From Brachynemurus nebulosus (taxonomy: Eukaryota; Arthropoda; Insecta; Neuroptera; Myrmeleontidae), in assembly GCA_035578155.1 (NCBI GenBank), contig JAPWDM010000016.1:11948608-12012607 (forward strand): a DNA stretch of 64,000 bases, read 5' to 3'. Both the position numbers and the translations under genes were made by a program. Under the pieces are notes generated by a model that was not told the origin of the DNA, made no database searches, and was given only the letters and a program-made list of their open reading frames with translations. This document shows, one piece after another, positions 11,510 to 24,160 of the stretch; positions within the stretch are counted from its first letter, which is position 1, and every line of letters starts with the position of its first letter.

Positions 11510-11830
11510 AGTCTCGATCAGCCGAACACTCATCACCAGTTTTGAAACCAACAAAATGACAATTCGGTTGTAGACTTTCAATCACATTTCGCTTGTAGAC
11601 ATTCAATACCGAAGATGAAGGGGAAAATTCGACTACCGTGATGGGGCCCCGCTGCTCACGGCGTTTTTAAAGCCCCGATCAACCGGACACTCATCATCAG
11701 TTTTGAAACCACCAAAATGACAAATCGCTTGTGGACTTTCAATTACATTTCGCTTGTAGACACTCAATACCGAAGATGAAAGGAAAAATTCGACTTCCGT
11801 GACGGGGCTCCGCTGCTCACGGCATTTTTT
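11510..11830 (+). repeat. Tandem duplication of a 161-bp unit
   Basis: Two copies beginning near 11510 and 11671 share CGATCA, CGGACACTCATCA, CAGTTTTGAAACCA, CATTTCGCTTGTAGACA, CAATACCGAAGATGAA and GGGGC(T/C)CCGCTGCTCACGG. One copy occurs at 51462-51612, directly after element copy D. The unit is therefore probably the downstream end of the same element, doubled here. A minus-strand frame through it (11633-11971) crosses the repeat border and is not accepted as a gene. Confidence 0.75.
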
Positions 11831-12450
11831 TAAAATCGTTTTAAATATATTTTCCCACGGAAATAAGACTTTCCTGAGAGATTCGGATATTTTCCCGGGG
11901 TAAAGAGAAAAACAGCCTGTGTCCATTTTCATCCCATCTGTAAATAATATGCAAAGTTTAAAATCGACCATCCGTTTTTTAACAGAAAATTATCGTTATT
12001 TCATTGTTTCTTTTTTAATACATTTTTCCCGGGGAATGAGACATTTTCTCGGAGTAAAAGCTAACGTATATATTTATCTCCGTTCTTTCCGCCAACAATA
12101 TAATATGCTAAATTCGAACAAAACTCAAAAAATTTTTTTTATGTTTAATTTAAAATATATTTTTCCACAGGAATGAAATTTCCCAAGGAATTGAGATATT
12201 TTCCCGGTGTAAAAAGTAGCCTGTATTCTTTTTCATCCCTTCTGTTAACAATATACAAAGTTTGAAATAAATTATTATATTTTTAGTAGTCAACTATTGT
12301 AATTTAATACATTTCCTCTCGGGAATGAAATATTTTTCCAAGATAAAAAAGTAGTCGATAACAGTCTCTGTACCGCAAACTATGTCTGTGCGAAGTTTCA
12401 AGTCGATTGGTTAATCTCTACTATAAGTCTATTCTATAATATACTTCGCA
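11830..12450 (+). repeat. CCCGGG-type tandem repeat, about 145-bp units
   Basis: About four diverged units share TTTTCCC(A/G)CGG or TTTTTCCCGGGGAATGAGA, ATATTTTCCCGG then TAAAAAGTAGCC, and ATATGCAAAGTTT or similar. The last unit ends with GCGAAGTTTCAAGTCGATTGG. Related to 8230-8480. Such units are frequent in untranslated tails of arthropod interspersed repeats; no coding part is visible. Confidence 0.6.
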
Positions 12451-12643
12451 GAAATTAATCAGTTTTAATTTAGGTAAATCTCCGAATTTACTGTCAAAAT
12501 TTTACTTAAAAAATTATGCTGAGTGTGCTTAAAATCGCACTATTTATGAAACAATCGATTCGAAGTACACATAATAAACTTTCTAGCAGTGTACCCAGAT
12601 TTAAAATGGACCTATTATTAGAAGAGATGAAAAAAATACATAC

Positions 12644-12790
12644 TAGGGTAAAAGCCCCTATACTTGAACGCAATTCAATACTCGAAGAGTTTTGATATTT
12701 TATGTATATATTAATGGCGATATTTCTGAAAGAAACCGATAAATATTAAAACTGATCGAGTATTGAATCGCGTTCGAGTATAGTTACCTA
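12644..12790. mobile_element. Hairpin MITE-like element
   Basis: Inverted ends: CTATACTTGAACGCAATTCA and ATACTCG on the left against CGAGTATTGAATCGCGTTCG and AGTATAG on the right, continuing inward with GTTTTGATATTTT against AAATATTAAAACT. About 147 bp in all. No TSD certain. Confidence 0.7.
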
Positions 12791-13068
12791 TTTATTGTTA
12801 CTCATGCGACAAAAAAATATTACGCTATTTTATTACTCTGGTGGCGCTAACAGTCATTGGGTATTAAAGTCTCACAAGTTATATAGTGTCTAATGAATTT
12901 AGCTATGTTCACTGAAAAATTTTAGCAATAAAATATAAAAAATTCTTAAAAAGAACGGTTAAACGTCATCCTTAAATCCTTTGAATATTGATGGATTGAT
13001 ATACAGTATTTATAAGAATTCGGATCTCAATTATTTTACAGTCATCATTTTGAATTATAAATAATTGA

Positions 13069-13123
13069 GGAGTAGTCGAACAGAAAGTAACATTTCCATC
13101 GTTGCTTTTTGTTCGACTACTCC
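13069..13123. repeat. Short hairpin, 23-bp stem
   Basis: GGAGTAGTCGAACAGAAAGT pairs with the mirrored sequence ending GTTCGACTACTCC, with two mismatches and a 9-base loop. No T tract or promoter context suggests a terminator role. Confidence 0.75.
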
Positions 13124-13194
13124 AAAATTATAATATGTATTTAATTTTTTATAGTTTAATAATTACTTCTTTCCCAGTCGAAAAACAATTATCA

Positions 13195-13435
13195 TTTTTC
13201 CTGATGTAGTCGTATTCGAATTTCGAACTAAGTATGCTTCATGCTTCATCACTTATAAATTTAAATAATTTCCGTTTTCTTGGCTTTATCTCTTTCATTA
13301 TTGCACTTACGTAAATTTTAAAATTGCAGTTTGTTTTTAGAAAAGAATAGAAGATTGACTTGTTTTGAATATAAGAATTATTTAATTTTTTAACTTTGAC
13401 TCATGATCAATTGTATTTGAAACAGGGTATAGTTA
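13195..13435 (-). repeat. Dispersed repeat shared with the hAT element at 58 kb
   Basis: In reverse orientation this matches 58600-58790: TTTCTTGGCTTTATCTC-like, TTACGTAAATTTTAAA, GCAGTTTGTTTTTAGAAAAG and CATGATCAATTGTATTTGAA-like blocks occur in the mirrored order there. No TIRs were found around this copy, so it may be an internal fragment. The rest of 12791-14900 shows nothing recognisable. Confidence 0.65.
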
Positions 13436-14901
13436 AAATTTCCACATATAATAAACTAAAGTGATAAAATATCGCGTTTTTTTTTTACAATTTAAAAAAA
13501 TCATTTACATGAAATATGCTGAAACCAGACAGAAGGATCAATGAATCTTCTAGACTCTCTATTTGAAAGAATTTTAGGAATTAAAAAGACGTTGACGGAA
13601 TAGCGACCTATATATTTTCAATTACCAAAATTCAAATTGTATTTGTATATAATGGTTCTAATAATATTTTTAGTTAATTTATAAAACTAAAATTCGATGT
13701 ATTTTTAGGTAATTATTAAAAAACCAATAAAAATCGTCTCTCAGCTCAATTAATTATTTTGTTTGGCACTGTTTTCCTCTAATTCCAATAACTAGCAATT
13801 GATACTTTTTTCTACTCCTGTTGAAGAACACACTCATTAAATATCCATCAATTGTTGAGAAAGATAGTCATTATTCAAAGGTGTGAAGAAATGACCGTTA
13901 CTCAATACTTACTTTTCAATCAATGAAATTACCGTATTAATCATTATTCAATGGGCTAGCAGTTGTTATAGATATGTAGCTTATAGAGAGCTGATAGAAA
14001 TGAATATCTATTTTCATAAGTATTTTACTCCTTTATATTATGGTAAAGTTAGATTCAATAGGTCAAGTTACGTAAATTCAATACTGTATTCTCTTTAGAA
14101 TAAATGTTAAGAAAAAAAAGCTTTTCGAAATTAAATTGAGAAAATCTTAGTTAGTTCTTAGAGGAAATCTAGTACTAATCTAGAATAGATGATAGTAAAA
14201 ACAAATTTGGCAAAATTTTCCATATCCGTTCTTTTTTTTGGAGAAGTGAAAATCTGAAAATCTTTGTGAAGTACACTTTCACATTCAAACATAACAATTT
14301 AACACACCCAACTATGTTGTGAACTAAATAGTATATTTAATATGCTGACAATTTGTCTTTAAACCATGCACCAGAATAACCTTTCAAATATTTGTATAAC
14401 TGTATTTCGTGTATTTTTCGTACAAGAATAAACATAGGTAATCAAAACATCAAAAAAAAAAAAAAAACAAACTTTTATTTACATCACTACTATACTTTGC
14501 ATCGTACAATGTACTCATCATTTGGAGTTATTATTATGAGAAATGTGATTTTTTTTGTTATTTGTTATACAAAAAAAAGCAGAAAACGGCATCTGAAGCG
14601 TATCACAAAGTAATCTATCTGCGCATACAATCTTAATTAGAATTTGTTTATTTACGATTTTACAACCGATAGTTTCATTCCTTTCTTCTTGTTATTAACT
14701 AACTTCACTGTGTTGTTGTTTGCTGCTAATGTAATAAATAAAACAGTAAAAAAAGAAAAATCTAAAAATAAGAAACAAAAATACAAATGTTGACATCGCT
14801 GAATGTGACCAAGATGGTAAGCAAACAAATAACGAATGAACAAGGGTATGTATTTAGATGTTGATTCGCCAATGTTGCCAATGTGTAATTTTATATATAA
14901 G

Positions 14902-15331
<430 letters not shown>

Positions 15332-15403
15332 TATAATTATAATTGTATGAACGTAGATACTTATACATACTACCATACGTGAAGGAATATGTACGTTGTA
15401 CAA

Positions 15404-15405
15404 CA

Positions 15406-15501
<96 letters not shown>

Positions 15502-15550
15502 TGTGTGAGATTTTCGCGAGTTGCCATTTTTATTACAGCCAAACCGTTGA
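15404..15550 (+). repeat. ACAGGATA-(TA)n-CTGTGTGAG repeat, copy 1
   Basis: ACAGGATA, then a (TA)n tract (15409-15501), then CTGTGTGAGATTTTCGCGAG and TTGCCATT. The same arrangement recurs at 16892-17060, so the TA tract is a fixed part of this dispersed repeat too. Confidence 0.75.
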
Positions 15551-16046
15551 TTTAATCGAAAAATTGTTCAAATAAGAGTTGTAGATATAGATGGGGGCAA
15601 CCGATTGCTATAGGAGCTTTACAGTTCTTGTGGTTTTCGAGCTATGATACAAACTTATAGATTTTTAAAATGTAAAAAAGTAAAAAAGCCAAATTTCAAA
15701 AAATTTAAATTTTAAGGCTCTGTAGAAAGTAAAATATTTGTGACAGAAATTTGACTCAACGAAATTTTTTGTCCAAAATTTAATACTTAATAAGGTGCTT
15801 TGATTTATTTTATGGAAAAAAAATTTCTTCATAGTTTACAGGAGTAAATAATATTAAAAATCGTCTCTCCTGTGTTATTTAAATGGGAAAACTTTACGTT
15901 CGATGATGCACCTCTAAAAATTTGGAATTATGAGCTTCGCTTTGGTGAGGATGCTTGTTTAGACATATCTTAGGATATTTTGAGCGGAAAGCGAGGAAAA
16001 AAAAATATAAATGTTTTTTTGGCACACTCTAATATACCAGACATGA

Positions 16047-16605
16047 ACTCGCCCGAATGAAGCGCGATAACTCACGAACATTGAGTTTCAGTGCAGCCGA
16101 AGTTCCGGCTGATTTTTGGTCGAAACCGAAACTATAGCCGAACCTAGATTTTTTGGCCGAAACCGGCCGAAACCGAAATCGAAGGTTCTGTCGGTCACTA
16201 GTATTTACAGAAAATAACTTGTATAATATACCAGCGTAGCAGTCGCAACCTCGCAACACAACATTAGCGTTCAAAATAGTATAACTGCTATATAAAATAG
16301 GTAGAGGACAAAAATATTAGTCGCAACATTACTTCAGTTGCAGTTACAACTTGTGATATGCGATTTTTTAATATCTTCGTTAAAGTCGCCATCTGCGATT
16401 TTACATACCATCCTTAATATTTATGAAATTTGAGGAAAACTTCGGATACCAGAAATTTTCGAACGAGTTCTTCAGGCAGACACGTCGGAGGACCGGAATA
16501 TAATTTTACCTACATTTTTCCCACCACTGGAAAGAAGGGAAAATTTTGACCCATTATTGTATGTACACTGGTGTTCGAGAAAAAGGATGCTGCGACAAGG
16601 GTCTA
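16047..16605 (+). repeat. Diverged, interrupted copy of the GATGCTGCGACAGGGG family
   Basis: The opening GCGCGATAACTCACGAAC (about 16060) is separated by foreign sequence (16090-16215) from the remainder: ATGAAATTTGAGGAAAACTT, CGAACGAGTTCTTCAGGCAG, then AAGGATGCTGCGACAAGGGT at the end. Confidence 0.55.
16090..16215 (-). mobile_element. Possible hAT-type terminal fragment
   Basis: Read on the minus strand it begins CTAGTGACCGACAGAACCTT and continues with repeated GTTTCGGCC/CGGTTTCGG motifs. TAGTGACCG-like starts with CGGTTTCGG repeats resemble ends of hAT-type MITEs. Only one end is seen and no TSD is evident. Confidence 0.4.
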
Positions 16606-16741
16606 AAGCACTAAACGCGTCGCAGGCCAAATAAATCCATAATTTCAAATTTCTTTCTCAGTTTGTGTTCAGATTATGTACTCCATGTGAGATACATACA
16701 CACACTGTGTGAATAACAGTAATAAAAAAAAATTCCCTCAC

Positions 16742-16891
<150 letters not shown>

Positions 16892-16897
<6 letters not shown>

Positions 16898-16938
16898 ATA
16901 TATATACATACATATATATACATATATATATACATATA

Positions 16939-17006
<68 letters not shown>

Positions 17007-17060
17007 GTGTGAGTTTTTCGGGAGTTGCCATTCGATTTATTCTTAAAATATGCATCTAAT
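16892..17060 (+). repeat. ACAGGATA-(TA)n-CCGTGTGAG repeat, copy 2
   Basis: ACAGGATA, a TA run with several CATA interruptions (about 16896-17004), then CCGTGTGAGTTTTTCGGGAG and TTGCCATT. Matches 15404-15550. Confidence 0.75.
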
Positions 17061-20000
17061 CAAAAAAAAGTTTACACAAAAAATATTCAAAATAGAGGGG
17101 GCCATTCAAGAAAAATTGTTCCAGACTTCTAGGACTCACGGTTTTTTTGGAATAGAAAAAAGTTTTTTTTTTCAAATGGGAACATATGTTGAGATTGAGA
17201 TGATGTTTCTTAAAAATTAGTTTATTACTTCAAACTACCAATTATGCTAAAATTTTCATTATTTCAAATTTTTGAGAAATTGCATTTTTAAGTTTTAATT
17301 TTCAAAACCCGTGGTAAGGTTTGTCTAAACGAACGCAAAACATACAATTTATTTTGAATTTATACTAAAAAAAATACTAAATAAGTTGTAATGGTATATT
17401 CACATTAGCCTCTTACAGTAACAGAAAATTTATTAATTAAATACATTAATTAATAATATAATAATCAAAATAATTTGTAGCTTTTCTTCAAATATTCAAC
17501 TTAATATTTAATAAACAGGCCATCACATTACAACTGTGATTGTAATATTTAATTTTACACCATATTAAAGAAGTCAAAATTTATTACGTGTGAAATTGGC
17601 ATTACTAGATTCATAGATTAGGCAATATGCATGCAGAGATGTACAAACAGCTGTCACATTTGTCAAACTTAAATTTTTAAACTCTTTTAAAAAACGAAAG
17701 TAAAAAAATTGTCCAAAAAAATATTTTTAATATAAAAATTTTCAAGATTGCGGTATGTATTTATGCCGTGTGTAATCAAATTGCCTAATTGTTTTATTGC
17801 TTCCGAGATTACTAAAGCAGCGAAGGCATTGTGATCTGTTTTGAAAAATAAAAAATTTTTCCCCTCCAAAATAAAATTTTTTACGCACATTTTACGTTTT
17901 AGAGCTTCTGAATAATTTTGGTTTGGTGTCTGTCTGTCTGCGTGTCACCAGTTTGCACCAGGTGACATAACTTCTGAACTATTCAATTCATTTTTATAAA
18001 ATTATCAGAAATTATGCGGTCTGTTTCCTAGAGGGTCCCCTACAAATTTCATTGCATTCGGAGTAATAGTATCCACGGCACTACCATGAAATCCCATTAA
18101 ATGTCAATATCTTATTTACTGGTAGTCCCATTTCGCTCAATTTTTTATGAATCGTTTTGTTCATTTATTTTTATTAATTTATGTACCTATATTAAATTAC
18201 ACAAAGATATATTGGGCATTAAATTACCAAGGTGCTTTTACGAGTACGAGAAAGCTGTGTGCCACACCCCATTGGCAGCGTACATATTTTAGTATCTTAC
18301 ACAACTGCGAAATTTTTTATTTTAGTTTGTAACCAAATGATTATGGATCATTATCTTGGTATACTTTATTTGTTGGATAACCACTTGTCATTTTATTGTT
18401 AATTATTTCGTTTTGATTAATATTTAGAATTTTTCAGGATATAAAATAAAATACATTTTTCATAGAATAAGATTGTTTATTTTTTCCGGCAAACATCGAA
18501 ATTACAGTATGTCGACGTGTTCTACAATTTTCCCTCGATGCCATTCCCGGATTTCATAGATTTTTCAATTTTTCTTCTTTCCTGATAATAAGTTGAACGT
18601 AAAAATCGCATTTTAGATTTGACTTCTGGTACACCTGATATGATCATTGCTTTTACTTTTTTATAGGACGTTCCCCGCATGGCTCTATTTTTAAATAAGG
18701 GAGATTTTGTATTCCACAGGCATTCAAAATTTCTAAATTCCTAAATAAATTTTATTCTTGTTTCCAAATTGGACTTTTCTGTCATTTTTATTTAACCTAT
18801 AAAATAATTTCCATTTAAAATTAAAAATTATACTTATTTTTAATAACTACATAATATGAAATACTTACTTGATACATTTCAGGATGATACATTTTAGTTA
18901 TAAATCCATATCAATACCAAAAATTGAATAAAAATTAATAAAATTTGTCAAGTTAAATAGCTGAAATTCTAAATTTCTAATTTGGCCATTTTTGCATTTA
19001 TGCTAAAATAGAGTCCCTATAATAAATAGAGTCATGACATATGGTGAACACTGATTGGTTCCGGCATTTTCTGTCTAACGCTGGGTTAAAGGAATTGAAA
19101 ATAAGTTAAAAAATATTTAACAAAAACCATTTAGTTATAAGACAGGATAATTGATCATATTATTAAAATGAAAACCGTCATAATTTTTACAGAACTCAGT
19201 TTTATATCCGCCGTATAAAGCGCACCACGAAATTTGGACAATATTTTTAGCGTTTAAGGTGCGCGTTATACGATATATGTATGCCAGAATGATAACATCA
19301 GATTTTAAAACTTTCTGAAACATCAGATTTTTACAAAATTGAATGAAAATTTTGTATGGGCTCGGTAACCAGTATCATTCAATTCTCAGATTAGAGTATT
19401 TTGGACCTTTTCTGTTACAAAAAATTTTCTAAAATTTACCAAAACTTAAAATTTTTTACACCAGAGAAAAGAACAGAAAAAATCATGTGAACTGGGTTTT
19501 TGAACCATTTTTATAAGTAAATTCGTTTTCGAAAAAAAAAATTATTGGTTTCAAATTTTTGTAATTATATTTACGTCATCAAGAGCGGGGAAAACCGCAT
19601 ATGGTAGGTGTCAGAATCACTATTCGATGTAAGCTGTTTTCCGAGAAAAGTTACGCAGAATGCTGTAACTGTAATATGTATATTTATGATTATTAGTAGA
19701 ATACAAAACTTATTAAACAGTATTCAAAATAAAACTGACGTTGCAGTAAAAAAGTGCTCCTTCATATATTATAGTGAATGAAAATTAAAATCTATATAGT
19801 TTCTAAATAAGTAAAAAAAATGATAAAGATATTCTAATCGTTACATCCTGATTGTTTATGCTGCCTCTGCCTTCGTCTCATATCGCCAGACTAGGTAGCT
19901 ACCTTGATATTGAACTGAATGATATTTATGTGAATTTAACTGTACTGTGTAGTATAAATATCAACTATGGTGAGAACGCTGGGAAAACAAAAATATATCT

Positions 20001-20280
20001 GGCAAGTACGTTGGCGCAAAAAGAACTGTTACCTTGATTAGACCAATTTAAAATATTATACTTAAAACTGTTATAAACTGTTACTGAAAACGAGGATTTA
20101 TTTAATGCAAAGCTTACTGAAGGTGAATTTCGCGAGTAAAATCAAATTTTATGCAAATCCCTTATATTCCCAAGCATTCAACATATTAAGTCGAATACTG
20201 GTCCTTTATGATCTAAAACATCATGTAGTAATCGGAACACAGTTCTCTGAATACAAACAGTAAATATTAAATACACAAAT
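17061..20280. other. AT-rich interval without gene
   Basis: No gene recognised. At 17920-18090 there is an interspersed-repeat-like tail (GTCTGTCTGTCTGCGTGTCA, GGTCCCCTACAAATTTCAT). At 19330-19675 there is a very diverged relative of the GATGCTGCGACAGGGG family (TTTCCGAGAAAAG, then CGCAGAATGCTGTAACTG). Short frames look random. Confidence 0.4.
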
Positions 20281-20345
20281 CATGGGCGTACCCAGCGAGG
20301 GGCAGAGGGGGGCAGCTGCCCCCCTCTAGGAGCAAAAAAAATTAA
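20281..20345. repeat. GC-rich repeat end with 24-bp palindrome
   Basis: GGGCGTACCCAGCGAGGGGC, followed by a perfect 24-bp palindrome at 20304-20327 with centre GGCAGCTGCC. GGGCGTACCCAG-like starts are typical of dispersed TE ends. It is followed by (TA)n at 20376-20440 and degenerate TATA-rich sequence to 20660. Confidence 0.5.
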
Positions 20346-20371
20346 ATAGTTATAAAGTGATAAAACGAAAC

Positions 20372-20375
<4 letters not shown>

Positions 20376-20440
<65 letters not shown>
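20376..20440. repeat. (TA)n microsatellite
   Basis: Pure TA run of about 65 bp. Confidence 0.97.
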
Positions 20441-20448
<8 letters not shown>

Positions 20449-20714
20449 TATATGAAATTTATATAAAATGTTTAACAATAAAATGGCTTTATAGAATTAT
20501 ACAGAATTCTTTTCTATATAATTTTATATAATTATACATATGTATAGTTATATGATTTTATATATAATTATATGTAATGATATATAAATCGTATACAATT
20601 TATAATTGTATAATATAAAAATTCTATACGAATTATATAAAATTATACATATACTCATATATCATTCTTTTTTTATTGGGGTTACCACACTGCCTTTTCC
20701 GTACTAAAATGGTA

Positions 20715-20805
20715 CAACTAGGGATAGGAAAAACCTACCAGTTATAACCTAAAGCCGGCTTTTCTGTTTCGGCTTACCGGTTTATTCCGGTTATTTTCTT
20801 GACTG
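20715..20805 (+). mobile_element. Possible hAT-type terminal fragment
   Basis: CTAGGGATAGGAAAAACCTA is followed by ACCAGTTATAACC, GCCGGC and CCGGTTTATTCCGGTTATT. AGGGATGGGAAAAACC-like starts followed by CCGGTTA repeats resemble hAT ends. The partner end was not found. Confidence 0.35.
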
Positions 20806-21365
20806 TTTTTTTAATCAATAACCAAAGAATAAAATCGGGCAAATATTTTTTGAAATAAAATAAATTTAAAAAGAGTCTGGAACCATTACCATAGGTGAAT
20901 TTGCCCAAGAAATGAAATTCAACGATATGTATGCGATTGTGTAGCTTAGTGAAAGAGTAAACCATACGTATGGATTTTTCCTCAATATCTTTACATTTTG
21001 CGGAGTTATAATACCAAATACCAAAAATAGTGGTCTTATTCAAACTTTTTTTTCGCGTAAACTATTACAGATAAAACGATGAAACAAAATCCATATTGTT
21101 TGCTATGTCCAGTACTTTATTATATATTTTTTTCATTTAAAATGGACATGTGGACAAATGGACCCTTTATAAAATACGAAAAAAAAATTCATTAAATTTT
21201 TTTAGCTACTTGTACACGAGTGACCACTTTCTTATTACTACCAAAAGAAAGCTCGCAAGCACTTCCCTCATCTCCCTGAATTTTATTTTTGTCAAAAGGG
21301 TGGAACATATTGAAAAAAAATAAGAACATATATATTTGGTGCTGTTCATGGTATGTGTATGTGCA

Positions 21366-21498
21366 GGTACAGGTCAACAAATCTGACTTTACCTCTTCAA
21401 GGTCATTAAAAATGCATTCTTAAAGAAGTGAGATAGTACTTAATATAAAGAAAAAATGACCTTGAAGTGGCAAAGTCAGATTTGTTGAACTGTACCTA
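21366..21498. repeat. Secondary hairpin inside left arm
   Basis: GGTACAGGTCAACAAATCTG, then ACTTTACC and TTCAAGGTCATT, mirrored by AATGACCTTGAAG, AAAGTCAGATTTGTTGAA and TGTACC. Stem about 45 bp, loop about 40 bp. Confidence 0.8.
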
Positions 21499-22397
21499 CT
21501 TGTTTTTGAATTACGTTTTTAAGAAATATTTTGAATGAATAAATGAATCATTGAATGTTTTTTTTTGTTTTTTTTTTCTTTTTTTTTTTTTTTTTTTTTT
21601 ATTACATGATAATCTGATGCCTGCTCTACACTCTCGATCGAAGTTCCTCGACGAAGTAAGCGCTAAAGTTGGCTGAAGTCGGAATACCGTTATAACACCA
21701 GCCAGGAAGAACCATGAAATGACCTTTTACACTCTCGTACTCGGTCCACTTTGCGAGAATTGAGAGTAGGCATAAGGAATCTAATATGTTTTATCTTCAA
21801 AATGTAGACTTTCTTTATATCGGAGTTCTAAAATACAATTAGTTACGAAAAAAGAACTAACTTCTCTCATTGTTTTTAACGTATTACTCAGTTTTACAAT
21901 TATTTCGCAAGTAAATCCAACTAACATTTTTACTTACCCGTTAGGTAAACTAAAACTGTTTACTTGATCAATTAGTGATGTATTTAACTTCATGAGTGAA
22001 TTTAAAATTGTAGACTTGAGAAGTATGTTGAAAGCAATGAAAAAAATTAGTTTTTGATTCGTAGCTGATTATTTTTTAAAACTCCTATGTGGAATGAGTC
22101 TACATTTTGAACATAAAACATATTAGATTCATTATGGCTACTCTCAATTCTCGCAAAGTGGACCGATTACGAGAGTGTAAAAGGTCATTTCATGGTTCTT
22201 CGTGGCTGGTGTTATAACGGTATTCCGACTTCAGCCAACTTTAGCGATTACTTCGTCGAGGAACTTCGATCGAGAATGTAGAGCAGGCATCAGATTCTCA
22301 TGTAATAAAAAAAAAAACAAAAAACAAAAAAAAAAAACATTCAATGATTTATTTATTCATTCAAAATATTTCTTAAAAACATAATTCAAAAACAAGT

Positions 22398-22530
22398 AGG
22401 TACAGTTCAACAAATCTGACTTTGCCGCTTCAAGGTCATTTTTTCTTTATATTAAGTACTATCTCACTTCTTTAAGAGTGCATTTTTAATGACCTTGAAG
22501 AGGTAAAGTTAGATTTGTTGACCTGTACCT
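22398..22530. repeat. Secondary hairpin inside right arm
   Basis: Mirror copy of the hairpin at 21366-21498. Both stems are retained although the two arms have diverged at other positions. Confidence 0.8.
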
Positions 22531-23558
22531 GCACATACACATACCATGAACAGCACCAAATATATATGTTCTTATTTTTTTTTAATATGTTCCACCCTTT
22601 TGACAAAAATAAAATTCAGGGAGATGAGGGAAGTGCTTGCGAGCTTTCTTTTGGTAGTAATAAGAAAGTGGTCACTCGTGTACAAGTAGCTAAAAAAATT
22701 AAATGAATTTTTTTTTTCGTATTTTATAAAGGGTATTTAATGTCCATTTTAAATGAAAAAAATATATAATAAAGTACTGGACATAGCAAACAATATGAAT
22801 TTTGTTTCATCGTTTTATCTGTAATAGTTTACGAGAAAAAAAAGTTTGAATAAGACCACTATTTTTTGGTATTTGGTATTATAACTCCGCAAAATGTAAA
22901 GATATTGAGGAAAAATCCATACGTATGGTTTACTCTTTCACTAAGCTACACAGTCGCATACATATCGTTGAATTTCATTTCTTGGGCAAATTCACCTAGG
23001 GTAATGGTTCCAGACTCTTTATGTTTGTCTGATAATTTGTTTTTATTAAGAAAAAAATTATATTAATTTCTTTAAAATTCTAATACATTTAGCTAGTTAT
23101 GGTTATTACGGTACGAAAATTATCATCGTTTAAAAATAAATATATATGTAAAATGAAAATTTTTCTCTAAAAGTGTTGCTTTTCCTAAAAAAAAAAAAAC
23201 GCTTGTCTTTATTCAGTGCAGCCTGCTCCCTTTCTACTACTCATTCTCGGCCAAGTTAAGCATGCAGTTCACAGTTCTTTGGATGGATAAATTTGCAATT
23301 CATGTTTTCACTAACAATAAGTATGTATAAATATGTATGTATGTATGTATGTAGTGGGATTCTCTATTGTAGTGTTCTGTGCCTACTGTATTATTCTGTC
23401 TATAGTTATTATTACACACATATTAATACGACCTTGATGCGGATAGATTCAAATACATACTTCTTATAGTTATACTTATAACATACATAGCGCGAACGAC
23501 GGACAAATAGCCACTTCAATAGACAAACAGACAGACTATCTGACGCCTCCGCGATGCA

Positions 23559-24140
23559 AGCACCCCAAATGTGAAATTTCGATTGACCAATTACATGATT
23601 TAAAAGGTCAGTTGGTTTCATTAATTGGTCAGCAATAGAAAATTTTTTATTAAGGTTTGAGGTTTTTTTAAGGTCATTCAAAAAACTTTAGCACCCCATA
23701 TGTGAAATTTCGACTCACCAATTACATAATTCAAAAGGTCAGAAAATGGCCATAAAAGGTCAATTGGTTTCATTAATTGGTCAGCAATAGAACATTTTTT
23801 ATTAAGGTTTGAAGTTTTTTCAAGGTCATTCAAAAAAACTTTAGCACCCCATATGTGAAATTTCGACTGACCAATTACATAATTTAAAAGGTCAGAAAAC
23901 GGTCATAAAAGGTCAATTGGTTTCATTAATTGGTCAGCAATAGAAAATTTTTTATTAATGTTTGAAGTTTTTTCAAGGTCATTCAAAAAACTTTAGCACC
24001 CCATATGTGAAATTTCGACTGACCAATTACATAATTTAAAAGGTCAGAAAATGGTCATAAAAAGTCAATTAATTTGATTAATTGGTCAGCAATAGAAAAT
24101 TTTTTATTAAGGTTTAAAGTTTTTCAAGGTCACAATACTG
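23559..24140 (+). repeat. Four tandem units, about 152 bp, in left arm
   Basis: AGCACCCC marks unit starts at 23559, 23690, 23843 and 23995 (periods 131, 153, 152). Unit blocks: GTGAAATTTCGACTGACCAA, TTAAAAGGTCAG, GGTCATAAAAGGTCAATTGG, CATTAATTGGTCAGCAATAG, TTTTTTATTAAGGTTTGAAG, TTTTCAAGGTCATTC. The first unit lacks about 22 bp around GGTCATAAAAGG. The single inverted unit is at about 24531-24668. Confidence 0.9.
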
Positions 24141-24160
24141 TATCAGAATTAGATATTAAT

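Larger units (their letters stand above)
20873..23019. mobile_element. 2.15-kb palindromic (long inverted repeat) element
   Basis: Arms of about 1.07 kb are inverted copies with only scattered mismatches, meeting near 21950 with essentially no spacer. The outer ends are AGAGTCTGGAACCATTACC (left) and GGTAATGGTTCCAGACTCTT (right); similarity stops abruptly beyond them. Landmarks in mirrored order are GCCCAAGAAATGAAATTC, a poly-T/poly-A run (21559-21600 and about 22308-22338), CTCGATCGAAGTTCCTCGAC, and CTCTCAATTCTCGCAAAGTG or its complement. The same 62-residue frame appears in both arms (21192-21380 minus, 22515-22706 plus) because of the duplication, without a recognisable domain. Each arm contains its own smaller hairpin. 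No TSD identified. Confidence 0.85.

Noticed and set aside
11633..11971. 112-codon minus-strand frame
   Set aside because: It crosses from the 161-bp tandem unit into an unrelated CCCGGG repeat, so it is a chance fusion of two repeats.
13069..13123. Hairpin considered as a transcription terminator or structured RNA
   Set aside because: No T tract, promoter or coding context; better explained as a MITE remnant.
21192..21380. Same 62-residue frame found twice (also 22515-22706)
   Set aside because: Duplicated only because it lies in the arms of the palindrome; no recognisable domain.
23559..24140. Regular repeats that could suggest a CRISPR array
   Set aside because: Units of about 152 bp are adjacent without unique spacers, inside a TSD-flanked eukaryotic-type element.
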